Part shown: positions 35,126 to 44,531 of the stretch, one piece after another
How the letters are laid out: each line of letters begins with the position of its first letter
How positions within the stretch are numbered: position 1 is the stretch's first letter
Assembly: GCF_001570485.1 (NCBI RefSeq)
Contig: NZ_BCTA01000023.1
Span: 124,001-188,000 of the forward strand
Source: Mycolicibacterium novocastrense
GTDB lineage: Bacteria; Actinomycetota; Actinomycetes; Mycobacteriales; Mycobacteriaceae
DNA length: 64,000 nt
Direction of reading: 5' to 3'
Program-made: the position numbers and the translations under genes
Notes under the pieces: model-generated
The model's input: the letters and a program-made list of their open reading frames with translations, nothing else
What the model was told of the DNA's origin: nothing
The model's database searches: none

Positions 35126-36571
35126 TTGCTCATGTACAAGACGTCACCGGTGAGAGCGCTCGGCGCACCTGGGCTCGGCGGTGACGAAGCCCAGGTGCTG
35201 CGTCGTGCCGGTGTAGGCGACGGGCTGCCGTTCCTACTCGGCCCCGACGGCTCGTACGACCTGGAGTTGAACCGGTTCGTGCGCGAGTTGGACGGGTGGG
35301 GTGTGCGCTCGGAACACACGAGAGAGGCGTACGCGCGTGATCTGATGTTGTTCGGCCGCTTCCTCCACGAGCACCGTGGTGGACGGTCCATCTGGGACGC
35401 CGGCCAGGACGATCTGCGCGCCTACAAGCGGGCGCGGCGGCGGACCAAGGGCTTCACGGTGTCCGCGTCGACCTGGAACAGGTTCATCGCGGCGCTAGAC
35501 AAGTGGGTCAAGTGGGCGATACACGAGGAGCTGATCGAGGCCCAGCCGTTCCGCATGGTGGAGAAGACGGTGTTGACGCCCCGCGGGCTGGTACGGGTGC
35601 TGTTCAATGCCGAGCGCGAGGTCGAGGACAGCGCCGGGCCGGTGCGGTTCCTGGCCTACGAGGACTACCTGGTGTGGCGGGACGTCGGGTTGCGTGGCCA
35701 ACTACCCGACGGCTCGCCGGACCCGAGTTGGCGCGGTCGGCACGGCGAGCGCAACGCGGTGTTCGCCGACCTGTTGGTCTGCACCGGGATGCGGCTGAGA
35801 GAGGCGTCGAGCCTCCTGGTCACCGAGGTACCGCCGCTGGCGCAGCGGCGGCTGACCGGAGACCTGAACCTGCCCGCGACGATCACCAAGCGCAGCCGGC
35901 CGAGGACGGTTTTCGTGTCGCGCCGCGTGCTGCGCGACCTGCACCACTACGTCGACATCGAACGCGACGAACTGGTCGAGCGCCGCCGGGCGGCCGGGGC
36001 TTACGGGTGTACGGACGCCTGGATGGGAGTTCGCTCCGCCGGCAAGACTGCGCTGACGCTCGTCGAGGATGGCCGCTCGCGGCCGTACTCGCGGGTGACG
36101 ATCGAGGAACGGCAGCGACTGTGCCGGGTCGGCGACGACGGTCCGGGTGGTCCGTTGTGGCTGTGGCTCGGTGAGGACGGCTTGCCGCTGTCGCGGTCGA
36201 CGTGGCAGGCGGTGTTTCGGCGAGCCAACGAACGGTGCGCCCGGTTCGGCCTGGACCTGGTGGTCCATCCGCACGCCCTGCGTCACACATTCGCCGTGCA
36301 CATGCTCGGGCTGCTGCTGCGCCAGACCGTCCGCGCGTTGCGCATGGAGCCCGGCGAGACCCTGATGAGCCAGCAGGTGAAACGGCTGCTGGTCGGCGAC
36401 CCGCTGCGCAAGTTGCAGCTACTGCTCGGCCATCGCCAGCGCGAGACGGTCTTCGTCTACCTCGACGTCCTGGACGAGGCGCAGGAGATCGTGCTGTCCG
36501 CGCTGCGCGAATGGGATGAACAAGCCGAAGCGCTGAGCAGGGTCCGGCTTGAGGATGGTGCTGCCGCGTGA
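35126..36571 (+). CDS. Site-specific tyrosine recombinase, first of trio (TnpA-like)
   Basis: This protein of about 481 residues has an N-terminal SAM-like core-binding domain (FVRELDGWGVRSEHTREAY) and a C-terminal catalytic domain. The active-site residues are visible: Arg in TGMRLREASSL, His-x-x-Arg in HALRHTFAVHML, His in LLGHRQRETV and the tyrosine in FVYLDVLDEA. The TTG at 35126, nine bases after CGGAGG, or the ATG at 35132 is the likely start. The last four bases overlap the next gene (GTGA). It should catalyse strand exchange at the element ends. Confidence 0.88.
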   Translation: MLMYKTSPVRALGAPGLGGDEAQVLRRAGVGDGLPFLLGPDGSYDLELNRFVRELDGWGVRSEHTREAYARDLMLFGRFLHEHRGGRSIWDAGQDDLRAYKRARRRTKGFTVSASTWNRFIAALDKWVKWAIHEELIEAQPFRMVEKTVLTPRGLVRVLFNAEREVEDSAGPVRFLAYEDYLVWRDVGLRGQLPDGSPDPSWRGRHGERNAVFADLLVCTGMRLREASSLLVTEVPPLAQRRLTGDLNLPATITKRSRPRTVFVSRRVLRDLHHYVDIERDELVERRRAAGAYGCTDAWMGVRSAGKTALTLVEDGRSRPYSRVTIEERQRLCRVGDDGPGGPLWLWLGEDGLPLSRSTWQAVFRRANERCARFGLDLVVHPHALRHTFAVHMLGLLLRQTVRALRMEPGETLMSQQVKRLLVGDPLRKLQLLLGHRQRETVFVYLDVLDEAQEIVLSALREWDEQAEALSRVRLEDGAAA

Positions 36572-38406
36572 ACCGCACCGAGGGTGCCGGCTCCGGTCGC
36601 CGTGGCCGCTGGGCGGCTTTCCCGACCGAGGAGCAGATGCCCGCGCAACCCGCTCCTGTCCCGGACATCGGTCCGCTGGTGCTCCGGCTGCACCTGGATG
36701 GCGCCGACCGCACGTTCGACATGTCCGCGTGGCCATGCCCGCGGTTGACCCGCCAGCTTGCCGCGACGCTGCGCACGGTGGCCGCCGACGGACCCGAATC
36801 GAGTTACCAGGCGTTCAAGGTGAACCTGTTCTCGGTGCGGAAGTTCGTGCGGTTCATCACTGGAGCCGAACCGCAGAACGCCACCGAGGTCGAGTTCAGT
36901 GACCTGGAGGCCGAGCACATCGACGCGTTCGAGCAGGCGCTGATCGCCGAGTACGGACCGGACAGTGACCAGCCGCGCATCAGCATCGGTGTGGTGGTCC
37001 GGCTGCTCCGCGTGGCGTTCGACGCCAGCCCCACGACGTTCGATCCCGACCTGGCTATCCGGCTGAGGTTCCTCGGACGGGAAACCCGTGCCCGTCAGAC
37101 GAGACCCTTGGATGCCTACCCGCAGAACGTGTTCGAGGCGATCAGGAACGCCGCGCTGGCGGATGTCCGCGCGATCGCGCGCCGAATACAGGATGGCGAA
37201 GCCCGAGCCGCGACGGGCCAGGACCCGAACGTCGGCGGTTGGGATGTGATCGAGAACGTGCTGTGGCACATCGCCCGTCACGGGCCTGTCACGATGCAGT
37301 TCCTGCGGCCCCTGGTCGGCAAGAGGCTGGGCAACGGGCGCCCGCTCAACGCGGCGCTCATCCTCACTCGGGAGGACAACGTCGTGTTCCTGATCCTGCT
37401 GATCTGCATGACCGGGCTTGAGCCGGAGTGCGCCAAGCGGTTGCAGGCCGACTGCTTGACCAACCCGGCCCGCGGGTTCGTGAGTGTCAACTATGTCAAG
37501 CGGCGCGCGCACGGTCGCCGGATCTCTAAGTCCATGCGGGTCAGCGATGGCGGTGCCCTGCACCATCCCGGCGGTCTGATCCGACTGGCGCTGCGGCTCA
37601 CCGCGCGAGCCCGCGAGTTTAGTGGCAGCACCGATTTGTGGGTCGACTACGGAGACAAGGGCCTGCGGGACTCCTTCCCGCTCGGCGGGCAGGGTCCTTG
37701 GGGTCACGTGGACAACTGGCAGAAACGACACGGCATCGACCAGATGACCGACGCTGACGGAACGCCGGTGCGGCTGGATCTGCGGCGGCTGCGCAAGACC
37801 TACAAGTCCCAGCAATACCTCAAAGCCACCGGCGTGCTCGCCGACTTCACCCAGGGCCACACCGCCGACGTCGCCGCAAACCACTACGCAAACATCCCCG
37901 CCCACGACGAGCTGCACGACCAAGCCGTGGAGAACGGCCTGCGCGAAGCGCTGGACGTCGCGCTGCCGCCGCCGGTGGTACTCGACGAGGACGGCACCCG
38001 CCTCGATGCCGGAGAAGGGGACCTGCCACCCGAGCAGGTGCAGGCGCTGCTGTCGCGCGAGAGCGACGTGTTCCTGGCCTCCTGCCGCGACTTCTACGAC
38101 TCGCCTTTCGGGGCGAAGGGCAAGCCGTGCCCGGTGTCGTTGTGGGGCTGCCTGGAGTGCCCGAACGCGGTGTTCACCACCCGGCACCTGCCGCAGGTTC
38201 TGACCTTCCTGGACTTCATCGAGCGCCAGCGGGAGGAGTACCCCGTCAGCGAGTGGAACGTGCGCTACGGCCTGGCGTGGGACCGGATCGTGCGCGGCAT
38301 CCGGGCCAAGTTCCGAGACGAGCAGATCACCACCGCCCAGACGATCGCCGAAAGCGGTGGGGCACGGTTGCTGCTGCCGCCCGAGTTCTGGGAGGCCGTC
38401 GCGTGA
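36568..38406 (+). CDS. Site-specific recombinase, second of trio (TnpB-like)
   Basis: This 612-residue protein has a core-binding domain around YQAFKVNLFSVRKFVRFITG and a catalytic-type C-terminal domain. Box I reads CMTGLEPECAKRL, in which the usual arginine after TGL is missing. Box II reads LRRLRKTYKSQQYL (Leu replaces His), and the end of the domain reads GHTADVAANHYAN with a tyrosine. The last 150 residues hold a Cys-rich tail (SLWGCLECPNAVF). It probably acts together with its two partners, perhaps with a structural rather than a full catalytic role. It overlaps both neighbours by four bases. Confidence 0.82.
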   Translation: MNRTEGAGSGRRGRWAAFPTEEQMPAQPAPVPDIGPLVLRLHLDGADRTFDMSAWPCPRLTRQLAATLRTVAADGPESSYQAFKVNLFSVRKFVRFITGAEPQNATEVEFSDLEAEHIDAFEQALIAEYGPDSDQPRISIGVVVRLLRVAFDASPTTFDPDLAIRLRFLGRETRARQTRPLDAYPQNVFEAIRNAALADVRAIARRIQDGEARAATGQDPNVGGWDVIENVLWHIARHGPVTMQFLRPLVGKRLGNGRPLNAALILTREDNVVFLILLICMTGLEPECAKRLQADCLTNPARGFVSVNYVKRRAHGRRISKSMRVSDGGALHHPGGLIRLALRLTARAREFSGSTDLWVDYGDKGLRDSFPLGGQGPWGHVDNWQKRHGIDQMTDADGTPVRLDLRRLRKTYKSQQYLKATGVLADFTQGHTADVAANHYANIPAHDELHDQAVENGLREALDVALPPPVVLDEDGTRLDAGEGDLPPEQVQALLSRESDVFLASCRDFYDSPFGAKGKPCPVSLWGCLECPNAVFTTRHLPQVLTFLDFIERQREEYPVSEWNVRYGLAWDRIVRGIRAKFRDEQITTAQTIAESGGARLLLPPEFWEAVA

Positions 38407-40517
38407 CCCGCGCCCCCGCACCGCGCCCGTCCGCCGCGCCGGAGCCATCGGCCGATCCCTGGGTGCTGCCCGAGTCCTTGACCACCGAGACAACTGGCCG
38501 CGGCCCCCGGTTCAGCGACGACATCTGGGATTTCCGACCGTTCGCGCCCCGCAGCAACGGCTACCTCCGGCTGGACTTCACCGAGCTGCCCGACGAGATC
38601 GCGATGCTCACGGCCAAGGAGTTCATCTACTCCCGCATCCACCGCGTGGTCCCGCTGTCCTACGGATCGCGGACCGCCCGACCGATGAAAATCACCAACA
38701 CCTACAAGGACTTCATCATCGTGCGTCAACTGTTTACCGAGCTCGGCAAGCAGGGCGTGACGCGCTTGGCGCAGGCCCGCCAATCCCACCTGGACGCGAC
38801 CGCACGCGTCTGGCGTGAGACCTGTGTGCCAAACACGCTGGCTGTCCGGATCGGCGTCATCCAGCACCTGGAGGCGCACAGCCCGTACCTGACCGCGGAC
38901 CGCCTCACCGTCGTGCCCTGGAAGGGCCGCCCGGCCACCCAGGTCGCCGGGCGGCGACCGGACGAGGAGAACAGCACCCCGCGCATCCCCGAGCCGATCA
39001 TGGCTCCACTGCTGCGCGCCGCCCTGTTCTACGTCCAGACCGCCAGCCGGGACCTCCTGGCCGCCCAGCGGGAAATCGCCGACCTGGAGCAGGCCCGAGC
39101 AGGCGGCCGGTGCCGGCATGGCGAGGCTGTCACCAAGATCGAGGCGTTCCTGGACCGCCGCCGTCAGGAGGGGCGAGGTGTTCCCGCACTGCCGCTGTAC
39201 TGCCTGGCCCAGCGCCCGACCGCGCCGGTTGTCGACGGCGTCGTGCAAGCCCCGAACGCCGCTCTCGTCGCCCTGATGAGCGGAACCAACAGCTTCCAGG
39301 GGCATCCGACACGGCTGATGGAGCAGATCGGCGCCGAGATCGGCTACGAAGAGGGTGGTCTGGACACGCCGATCTCGACGTGGCCGGACACCGGGCGACC
39401 CTGGCGAGGGCGGCTGAATCACCGCAGCCTGCATGACGAACTGCACCACCTGCGCACCGCCTGCTGGGTGCTGGTGGCTTACTTGTCAGGACTTCGGGAC
39501 ATGGAAGTCCTGGAGCTGGCGCGGGACTGCGCTGTCACCACCACCACCGCCGTTGACGGCCGGACCCGCTACAAGCTGCGCGGCCGGGTCTTCAAGGGCC
39601 GCAAGCTCACCGGTGACGAGGCCGAGTGGGTCGTGCTCGACGCCGTTCACGAGGCGATCGACGTCCTGCTGCAGATCAACGACGACCCCACGCATCTGTT
39701 CGGTTACCGGCTCTGGCCCGCCAGCAAGCCACGGCTGGCGAACAAGCTCACCGAGCGCCTCGGTGGTTTCCGGGACCACGTCAACGAGCTGTTCGGTACC
39801 CAATCGTCCGACGGGGTGGCCGAACCGTTCGTCCCCGCCGACGGGGAACAGCAGTGGGTGTTCACCACCCGGCAGTTCCGGCGGAGTCTGGCCTGGCATA
39901 TCGCACACCAGCCCTTCGGTGTGGTCGCCGGTGCCCGGCAGTACCACCACGCCAAGGTGACCATGTTCGAGGGCTATGCCGGGACCTCAGCCTCTGGGTT
40001 CGCCGCCGAGGTCGCCGCCGAGGAGGCGGTCGCCATGCTCGACTACGTGGAGGATCTTTACCGGGATTGGAACACCGGCGCCCAGTCCGGCGGTGGGGCG
40101 GCCGAGCGGATCAACGCCGAGTTCCAGCGCATTCGGCGCGAGCTGGGTGATCTCCCCGGCGTCGTGTCCGACGAGCTGCGGCTGCGGACGATGCTTCGGC
40201 ATCTCACCAAGACGCTGCATCCCGGCGTGCTCAACGACTGCTTCTTCAACGCGGCGACCGCGGTCTGTGTCAAGCGAGCCAAGGTCGTCGGGCAGCCCGT
40301 TCCGCAGCACAACATGTGCCTGCGCTGTCCGAACGCCCGACGGTCCACAGTGCACCGGCCCCGGCTGGCCGCCGCCCGCAATCAGGCCCTGGATCTCCAG
40401 GCGTCCTGCGAGAAAGCCGGTCCGGTCCCGAAACTCCAGCAGGTCGCGCTCACCGGCTACATCACCGAGCTCGACCAGCTCATCGGTGATCTCGACAGCG
40501 AGGAGGCGCAGGCGTGA
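38403..40517 (+). CDS. Site-specific recombinase, third of trio
   Basis: This protein of 704 residues starts at the GTG at 38403 within a GTGA overlap. The catalytic-type domain (about residues 350-530) has box I YLSGLRDMEVLELA with arginine, box II TTRQFRRSLAWHIAH (Gln replaces His) and a terminal tyrosine in TMFEGYAG. A C-terminal section carries CLRCPNARRST, probably zinc-binding. It is longer than usual integrases. Together with the two upstream genes it makes a complete trio; all three are probably needed for movement. Confidence 0.82.
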   Translation: MTRAPAPRPSAAPEPSADPWVLPESLTTETTGRGPRFSDDIWDFRPFAPRSNGYLRLDFTELPDEIAMLTAKEFIYSRIHRVVPLSYGSRTARPMKITNTYKDFIIVRQLFTELGKQGVTRLAQARQSHLDATARVWRETCVPNTLAVRIGVIQHLEAHSPYLTADRLTVVPWKGRPATQVAGRRPDEENSTPRIPEPIMAPLLRAALFYVQTASRDLLAAQREIADLEQARAGGRCRHGEAVTKIEAFLDRRRQEGRGVPALPLYCLAQRPTAPVVDGVVQAPNAALVALMSGTNSFQGHPTRLMEQIGAEIGYEEGGLDTPISTWPDTGRPWRGRLNHRSLHDELHHLRTACWVLVAYLSGLRDMEVLELARDCAVTTTTAVDGRTRYKLRGRVFKGRKLTGDEAEWVVLDAVHEAIDVLLQINDDPTHLFGYRLWPASKPRLANKLTERLGGFRDHVNELFGTQSSDGVAEPFVPADGEQQWVFTTRQFRRSLAWHIAHQPFGVVAGARQYHHAKVTMFEGYAGTSASGFAAEVAAEEAVAMLDYVEDLYRDWNTGAQSGGGAAERINAEFQRIRRELGDLPGVVSDELRLRTMLRHLTKTLHPGVLNDCFFNAATAVCVKRAKVVGQPVPQHNMCLRCPNARRSTVHRPRLAAARNQALDLQASCEKAGPVPKLQQVALTGYITELDQLIGDLDSEEAQA

Positions 40518-40936
40518 CCCGCGTCGCTACCCAAGTCCGCCTGGAGCAGGCGCTGACCCGGCTGCTCGCCGGTCAGCCGACTGTGACCGACGGCGAGCTG
40601 ACGGTCTCCAACCTGTGCCGGGAAGCCGGTGTGGGCCGCGACTCGTTCTACCGCTCGCCTCCGGAGTTCAAGGACGCCGTTGTTGCGGCACAAGCGAATC
40701 GAGAAGCCCAGCAACCTGAACTCGTCGCGCTGCGCGAGGAGATCACCGCCCTCAAGCGGGAACGCAAACAGACCGCCAGCGACCACGCCGCCACCGTGCG
40801 GGAACTGGAGGAGACGATCAGGGTCTACGCCAACCAGATCCAGGTCCTCGCCCTGCGCAACTCGGAGTTGGAGGACCAGATCCGACATCTGGCGCACCAC
40901 GATCCCGACGTGATCTCGCTTCACACCCGGAGGTGA
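40514..40936 (+). CDS. Small coiled-coil accessory protein of the recombinase module (TnpC/DUF6262-like)
   Basis: This 140-residue protein has a helix-turn-helix-like N-terminus (VSNLCREAGVGRDSFYRSP) and a long coiled coil (ELVALREEITALKRERKQTA and on). Small proteins of this type regularly follow recombinase trios (TnpC in Tn554-like elements). It overlaps the third recombinase by four bases and ends 46 bp before the convergent cargo operon. It may set recombination directionality or recognise the ends. Confidence 0.78.
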   Translation: MTRVATQVRLEQALTRLLAGQPTVTDGELTVSNLCREAGVGRDSFYRSPPEFKDAVVAAQANREAQQPELVALREEITALKRERKQTASDHAATVRELEETIRVYANQIQVLALRNSELEDQIRHLAHHDPDVISLHTRR

Positions 40937-40981
40937 CCCCCGTCCACCGACGCTGTGACACCGAGAGCGGCCGGGCGGTTT

Positions 40982-42337
40982 CTAGATGGCGAGCTGTTCG
41001 AGGGCGGCGAGGTACGCCTCGGTGTAGGTCGGGAATTGGGCGACGCCGTCGAGCAGGGTGTCGATGGAGATCTGGGCGCGGATGGCGAGGGCGGCGGTGT
41101 GGATCCATTCCCCGGCTTGGGGTGCGATGGCCCAGGCCCCGATGAGCGTCCGCTGGGTGCGGTCGGCGATGAGACCGAGGGTGCCGTCGGGGTCGGTTTC
41201 GTAAGTCCAGGGTCGCGCGATCGAGTCGGCGAGGTCGAGTTCGGTGGTGGCGATGTCGAGGCCACGCTGGCGGGCTTGGTCGGTGGTCAGGCCGACAGCG
41301 GCGATCTCGGGTTGGGCGAACACGACGCGGGGGATGCCGCTGTAGGTGGTTTGGCGGGGTGTGCCGAGGATGTTGTCGGCCACGACCCGTCCTTGGTACA
41401 TGGCGACGTGGGTGAACAGCGCGACCCCGGTGACGTCGCCGAGCGCCCAGAGGCCGGCGGTGACGCGGCAGTGCTCGTCGACCTCCAGCGCGCCGCGCGG
41501 GTCCGGTGTGACCCCGACAGTCTCCAGGCCGAGCCCGTGGGTGCGGGGGCGGCGTCCGGTGCCGAGCACGACGACGTCGGTGCGCACGGTGGTGCCGTCG
41601 TCGAGGTCGATCACCGTATCGGCGCCGTCGCGGCGCGCGGCGGTGGCCTGCCGGCCGAGACGGACGTCGATGCCGTCGGCGCGCAGGTGGGTGGCGACGA
41701 TGTCCCCGACACGGGGGTCTTCCCGGTCCAGCAGCCGGTCGCCGCGCTGGATCAGGGTGACCCGAGCGCCCATGCGAGCGAGGAATTGGCCGAGTTCGAT
41801 CCCGACGGCGCTGCCGCCGATCATCACGATCCGCTCGGGGATCTCGCGCAGGGTGGTAGCTTCCCGGTTGGTCCATACGCTGACCTCGTCCAGGCCCTCG
41901 ATGGGTGGGTGGATCGCGTCGGAGCCGGTGGCGATCACCACGTGCTCGGCGGTGAGTTCCCGGCCACCGGCCCGTACCCGCCACGGGTCCCGGCCCACCA
42001 GGGCTGCGGTGGCCTTGATAACCGTGACGCCCTGCTTCTCGTATCCGGTGACCTGCTCTGTGTCGTCGAGGTGGCGGATCATGTAGTCGCGGTAGTCTCG
42101 CAGTGCCGCCCAGTTCTGCGCCGGAGTGGACAGGCCGGCCGCGTGGGCGGCTTCGGCGCGGGCCTCGGGTGGGCGCAGCAAGGTTTTGGACGGGATACAC
42201 GCCCAGTAGGCGCACTCCCCGCCGATCAGTTCCTGCTCGATCAACGCGACCCGCCGTCCGCCCGCGTGCAGGCGCGAGGCGGCGGTCTCGCCGCCCGGTC
42301 CGGCGCCGATCACGATTACATCGAAGTCCGTACTCAC
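40982..42337 (-). CDS. Flavoprotein disulfide reductase of the mer operon
   Basis: This 451-residue FAD/NAD(P)H enzyme starts at a GTG (VSTDFDVIVIGAGPGGETAA). The redox-active disulfide is in GGECAYWACIPSK (Cys42 and Cys47), an unusual spacing sequence for the lipoamide dehydrogenase and mercuric reductase group but the same CxxxxC pattern. It has no C-terminal cysteine pair. The end reads VAQFPTYTEAY where relatives have the catalytic His-Pro-x-x-x-Glu. It is third in line after merA and merB. Roles in thiol recycling during mercury stress or as a divergent mercuric reductase are possible. Confidence 0.85.
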   Translation of the reverse strand: MSTDFDVIVIGAGPGGETAASRLHAGGRRVALIEQELIGGECAYWACIPSKTLLRPPEARAEAAHAAGLSTPAQNWAALRDYRDYMIRHLDDTEQVTGYEKQGVTVIKATAALVGRDPWRVRAGGRELTAEHVVIATGSDAIHPPIEGLDEVSVWTNREATTLREIPERIVMIGGSAVGIELGQFLARMGARVTLIQRGDRLLDREDPRVGDIVATHLRADGIDVRLGRQATAARRDGADTVIDLDDGTTVRTDVVVLGTGRRPRTHGLGLETVGVTPDPRGALEVDEHCRVTAGLWALGDVTGVALFTHVAMYQGRVVADNILGTPRQTTYSGIPRVVFAQPEIAAVGLTTDQARQRGLDIATTELDLADSIARPWTYETDPDGTLGLIADRTQRTLIGAWAIAPQAGEWIHTAALAIRAQISIDTLLDGVAQFPTYTEAYLAALEQLAI

Positions 42338-42386
42338 AGTGGCTGTCCCTTCTCGGTGATGGCGGTTCGGGCGGCGCAGGTGGGCG

Positions 42387-43028
42387 TCAGCAGCACCCGC
42401 CGGGCTCGGGCTCCTCGGATTGAGCGGCGTCCAGCTGCCGGCCGAGTTGATAAGCGTCGGCGACTGGGAGGACCGATCCGCCGGGGTGCTCAGCGAGCCA
42501 GGGCGCCGCGGCGTCGGCGTCGGCGAAGAAGTGCACGTGGTTGCAGAAGGAAGCCCGTACGGAGACCAAGTCGTCAGGCGTGACGATGGAGACCATCGCG
42601 GTCTGGGGCTCGACATCCCTGACTCGGTCGGGCTCGACGGTGAGCCGTATCGGGGCACCGGTGCTGTGGCAGGGGGATTCAACCTGGGCGGATTGGCCGA
42701 GGGTGGCGGGGAAGATGAGGGTGTCCAGGGCACACCAGGTGTAGAGCTGGTGGCCGTCGACGGTGAAACGGTGCGGGGTCGGGCGCAGCGTGATGCCGTA
42801 GCCGACGATCCGTCCGGCGTCGTCGTATTCGGTGTCGCGCAGTCGGCCCACCGCCTGCGCAACCTCGTCACCGGCGCGGCCGGTGGCGGCCGCGAGGTCG
42901 GCAATCGTGAGGGGTTCGCCGCGGGCCAGTTGCCGCAACAGCGGCTGCCATAGCCATCCGGCCGGGCTGTCCTGGCGGGAGAAGACACTATCCATAGTGG
43001 ACACCACGGTGTCCAGGTCATTCGTCAT
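42387..43028 (-). CDS. merB: Organomercurial lyase
   Basis: MerB breaks carbon-mercury bonds and releases Hg(II) for reduction by MerA. The 213-residue protein has all three catalytic residues at the expected spacing: Cys99, Asp102 (in YTWCALDTLIFP) and Cys162 (in SFCNHVHFF), each exactly three positions after those of the plasmid R831b enzyme. It lies 27 bp after merA on the same strand. The C-terminus ends in a Cys pair (PGGCC), which might pass Hg(II) to partners. Confidence 0.95.
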   Translation of the reverse strand: MTNDLDTVVSTMDSVFSRQDSPAGWLWQPLLRQLARGEPLTIADLAAATGRAGDEVAQAVGRLRDTEYDDAGRIVGYGITLRPTPHRFTVDGHQLYTWCALDTLIFPATLGQSAQVESPCHSTGAPIRLTVEPDRVRDVEPQTAMVSIVTPDDLVSVRASFCNHVHFFADADAAAPWLAEHPGGSVLPVADAYQLGRQLDAAQSEEPEPGGCC

Positions 43029-43055
43029 CGGGATTGTCCTTCCGAGAGCAGGGTT

Positions 43056-44441
43056 TCAGGAGGCGCAGCAGGAGAGTTTGGACACGTCGCGGGTGAAGGT
43101 TTGGGCGGCGAGTTTGATGCCCTCCGCCATCGTCAGATAGGGGCACCACAGGTCGGCCATCTCGTGCACCGTCATCTGGTTTGCCAGCGCATAGACAGCG
43201 GTGGCGATGACGTCCCCGGCGCCCGCGGCGAGCACGTGCGCGCCGAGCAGCCGCCCGGAGCCTTGTTCGGCGACGAGCTTGATCGCGCCGCGGGTGTCGC
43301 GGTTGACCAGCGCCCGCGGCACGTACTCCAGCGGCAGCACCCGGCACTTACAGGCGTAGCCCTGCTCCACCGCTTGGACGTCGGTCAGCCCGGCGGAGGC
43401 GAGACTGGGCGTGGTGAAGGTGACCGCGGGCAGGTGATGGTAGTCCAGGGTGCGCCCGGCGTCGCCGAAGGCGTTGTCGACCACGACGCTGCCATGGGCC
43501 CCGGCGACGTAGACGTACTGCGGGTGCCCGGTGACGTCCCCGGCCGCCCAGACGCGCGGGTTGTCGGTGCGCAGATACTCGTCGACGACCACCTCCCCGC
43601 GATGCCCGGTCTTCACGCCCACCGCGTCGAGATTGAGCCCGGCGGTGACCGGGTTCCGCCCAGTCGCGAGCAGCAGCCGCTGCCCAGTCACCCGCTGCCC
43701 ACCGGCGGTGACGACGACGCCCGAACCATCGGCCTCAACCTCAGTGGCGCGCTCGGCGATCACGGCGATGCCGTCGTCAGCGAACACCCCGGCCAGCAGG
43801 CCGGCGAGTTCCGGTTCGGTGTGCGGGGCGAATCGGCCCACGATGCTCACTCGGACGCCGAGGTGGGCGAACAGTTGCGCCTGCTCCAGCCCGACGTAGC
43901 CGCCGCCGACGACGACCAACGACTCGGGCAGTTCGGTCTGCTCCATCGCGGTGGTCGAGGTCAGGTAGTCCACCCGGTCGGCTCCGTCGAGGCCGTCGGT
44001 ACGCGGGGTGGAGCCGGTGGCGATCAGGTAGTGCTCGGCCTCGACCCGGACGTGGCCGCCGTCATGCAGGTTCACCTCCAGCGCCGGTCCCTCGATGAAC
44101 CGGGCCTCGCCGGGCAGGATCTCCCACCCGTACTCGGCGGCCAGGTCGACGTACTTCTCCGCCCGCAACCCTGCCACCAGCGTGTCCTTGCCACCGATCA
44201 GCGCGGCGGCGTCCACCGGGCCCGCGCTGGTGGAAATCCCCGGAAAGTGCTGGTCCAGCGCCACATGGCGGGCCTCGGCCGCGGCCAGCAGTGCCTTCGA
44301 CGGCACACAGCCGACGTTGACGCACGTCCCGCCAACGGTGCCGCGCTCGATCATCACCACGCTCTTGCCCTTGCCGCGGGCCGCGATCGCCGCCGCGAAC
44401 GCACCCCCACCCGAACCGATCACCGCCAAGTCGTACCGCAC
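43056..44441 (-). CDS. merA: Mercury(II) reductase
   Basis: MerA reduces Hg(II) to volatile Hg(0) with NADPH and FAD in the cytoplasm. The 461-residue protein has the Rossmann motif AVIGSGGGAFAAAIAARGKG, the redox disulfide GGTCVNVGCVPSK (Cys40, Cys45) and the C-terminal vicinal cysteines KLSCCAS (Cys458, Cys459) that deliver Hg(II). There is no N-terminal heavy-metal-associated domain, as in many actinobacterial forms. It is the first gene of the minus-strand mer operon, which starts from the divergent promoter region at 44442-44531. Confidence 0.95.
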   Translation of the reverse strand: MRYDLAVIGSGGGAFAAAIAARGKGKSVVMIERGTVGGTCVNVGCVPSKALLAAAEARHVALDQHFPGISTSAGPVDAAALIGGKDTLVAGLRAEKYVDLAAEYGWEILPGEARFIEGPALEVNLHDGGHVRVEAEHYLIATGSTPRTDGLDGADRVDYLTSTTAMEQTELPESLVVVGGGYVGLEQAQLFAHLGVRVSIVGRFAPHTEPELAGLLAGVFADDGIAVIAERATEVEADGSGVVVTAGGQRVTGQRLLLATGRNPVTAGLNLDAVGVKTGHRGEVVVDEYLRTDNPRVWAAGDVTGHPQYVYVAGAHGSVVVDNAFGDAGRTLDYHHLPAVTFTTPSLASAGLTDVQAVEQGYACKCRVLPLEYVPRALVNRDTRGAIKLVAEQGSGRLLGAHVLAAGAGDVIATAVYALANQMTVHEMADLWCPYLTMAEGIKLAAQTFTRDVSKLSCCAS

Positions 44442-44480
44442 CAGCGATCTCCTCCCACTGACATATTCGTCTTCCCGGAT

Positions 44481-44519
44481 GCATAGATGCTAACCTAAGA
44501 TTCGTACATCCGGATACGA
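44481..44519. promoter_or_regulatory. Divergent mer promoter/operator region
   Basis: GCATAGATGC (44481-44490) and TCGTA-8-TACGA (44502-44519) are two dyads between the divergent merA and ArsR-type genes. The second contains the palindrome ATCCGGAT. ArsR-family repressors bind such imperfect 12-2-12-like dyads over promoters, so these sites probably control both operons in response to Hg(II). Confidence 0.5.
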
Positions 44520-44531
44520 CAGACACTCGAT

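Noticed and set aside
36457..38493. 678-codon open frame antisense to the second recombinase
   Set aside because: Shadow frame; the plus-strand gene has recombinase motifs and coupled starts.
40955..42583. 542-codon plus-strand frame across the flavoprotein and merB
   Set aside because: Covers two recognisable minus-strand enzymes; Gly/Asp/Val-rich shadow composition.
42338..43021. N-terminal extension of the mer-operon flavoprotein to 43021
   Set aside because: The extra 228 residues are Pro/Ser/Thr-rich and overlap merB in another frame; the Rossmann motif starts at the GTG at 42337.
43101..44486. 461-codon plus-strand frame opposite merA
   Set aside because: Complement shadow of merA.
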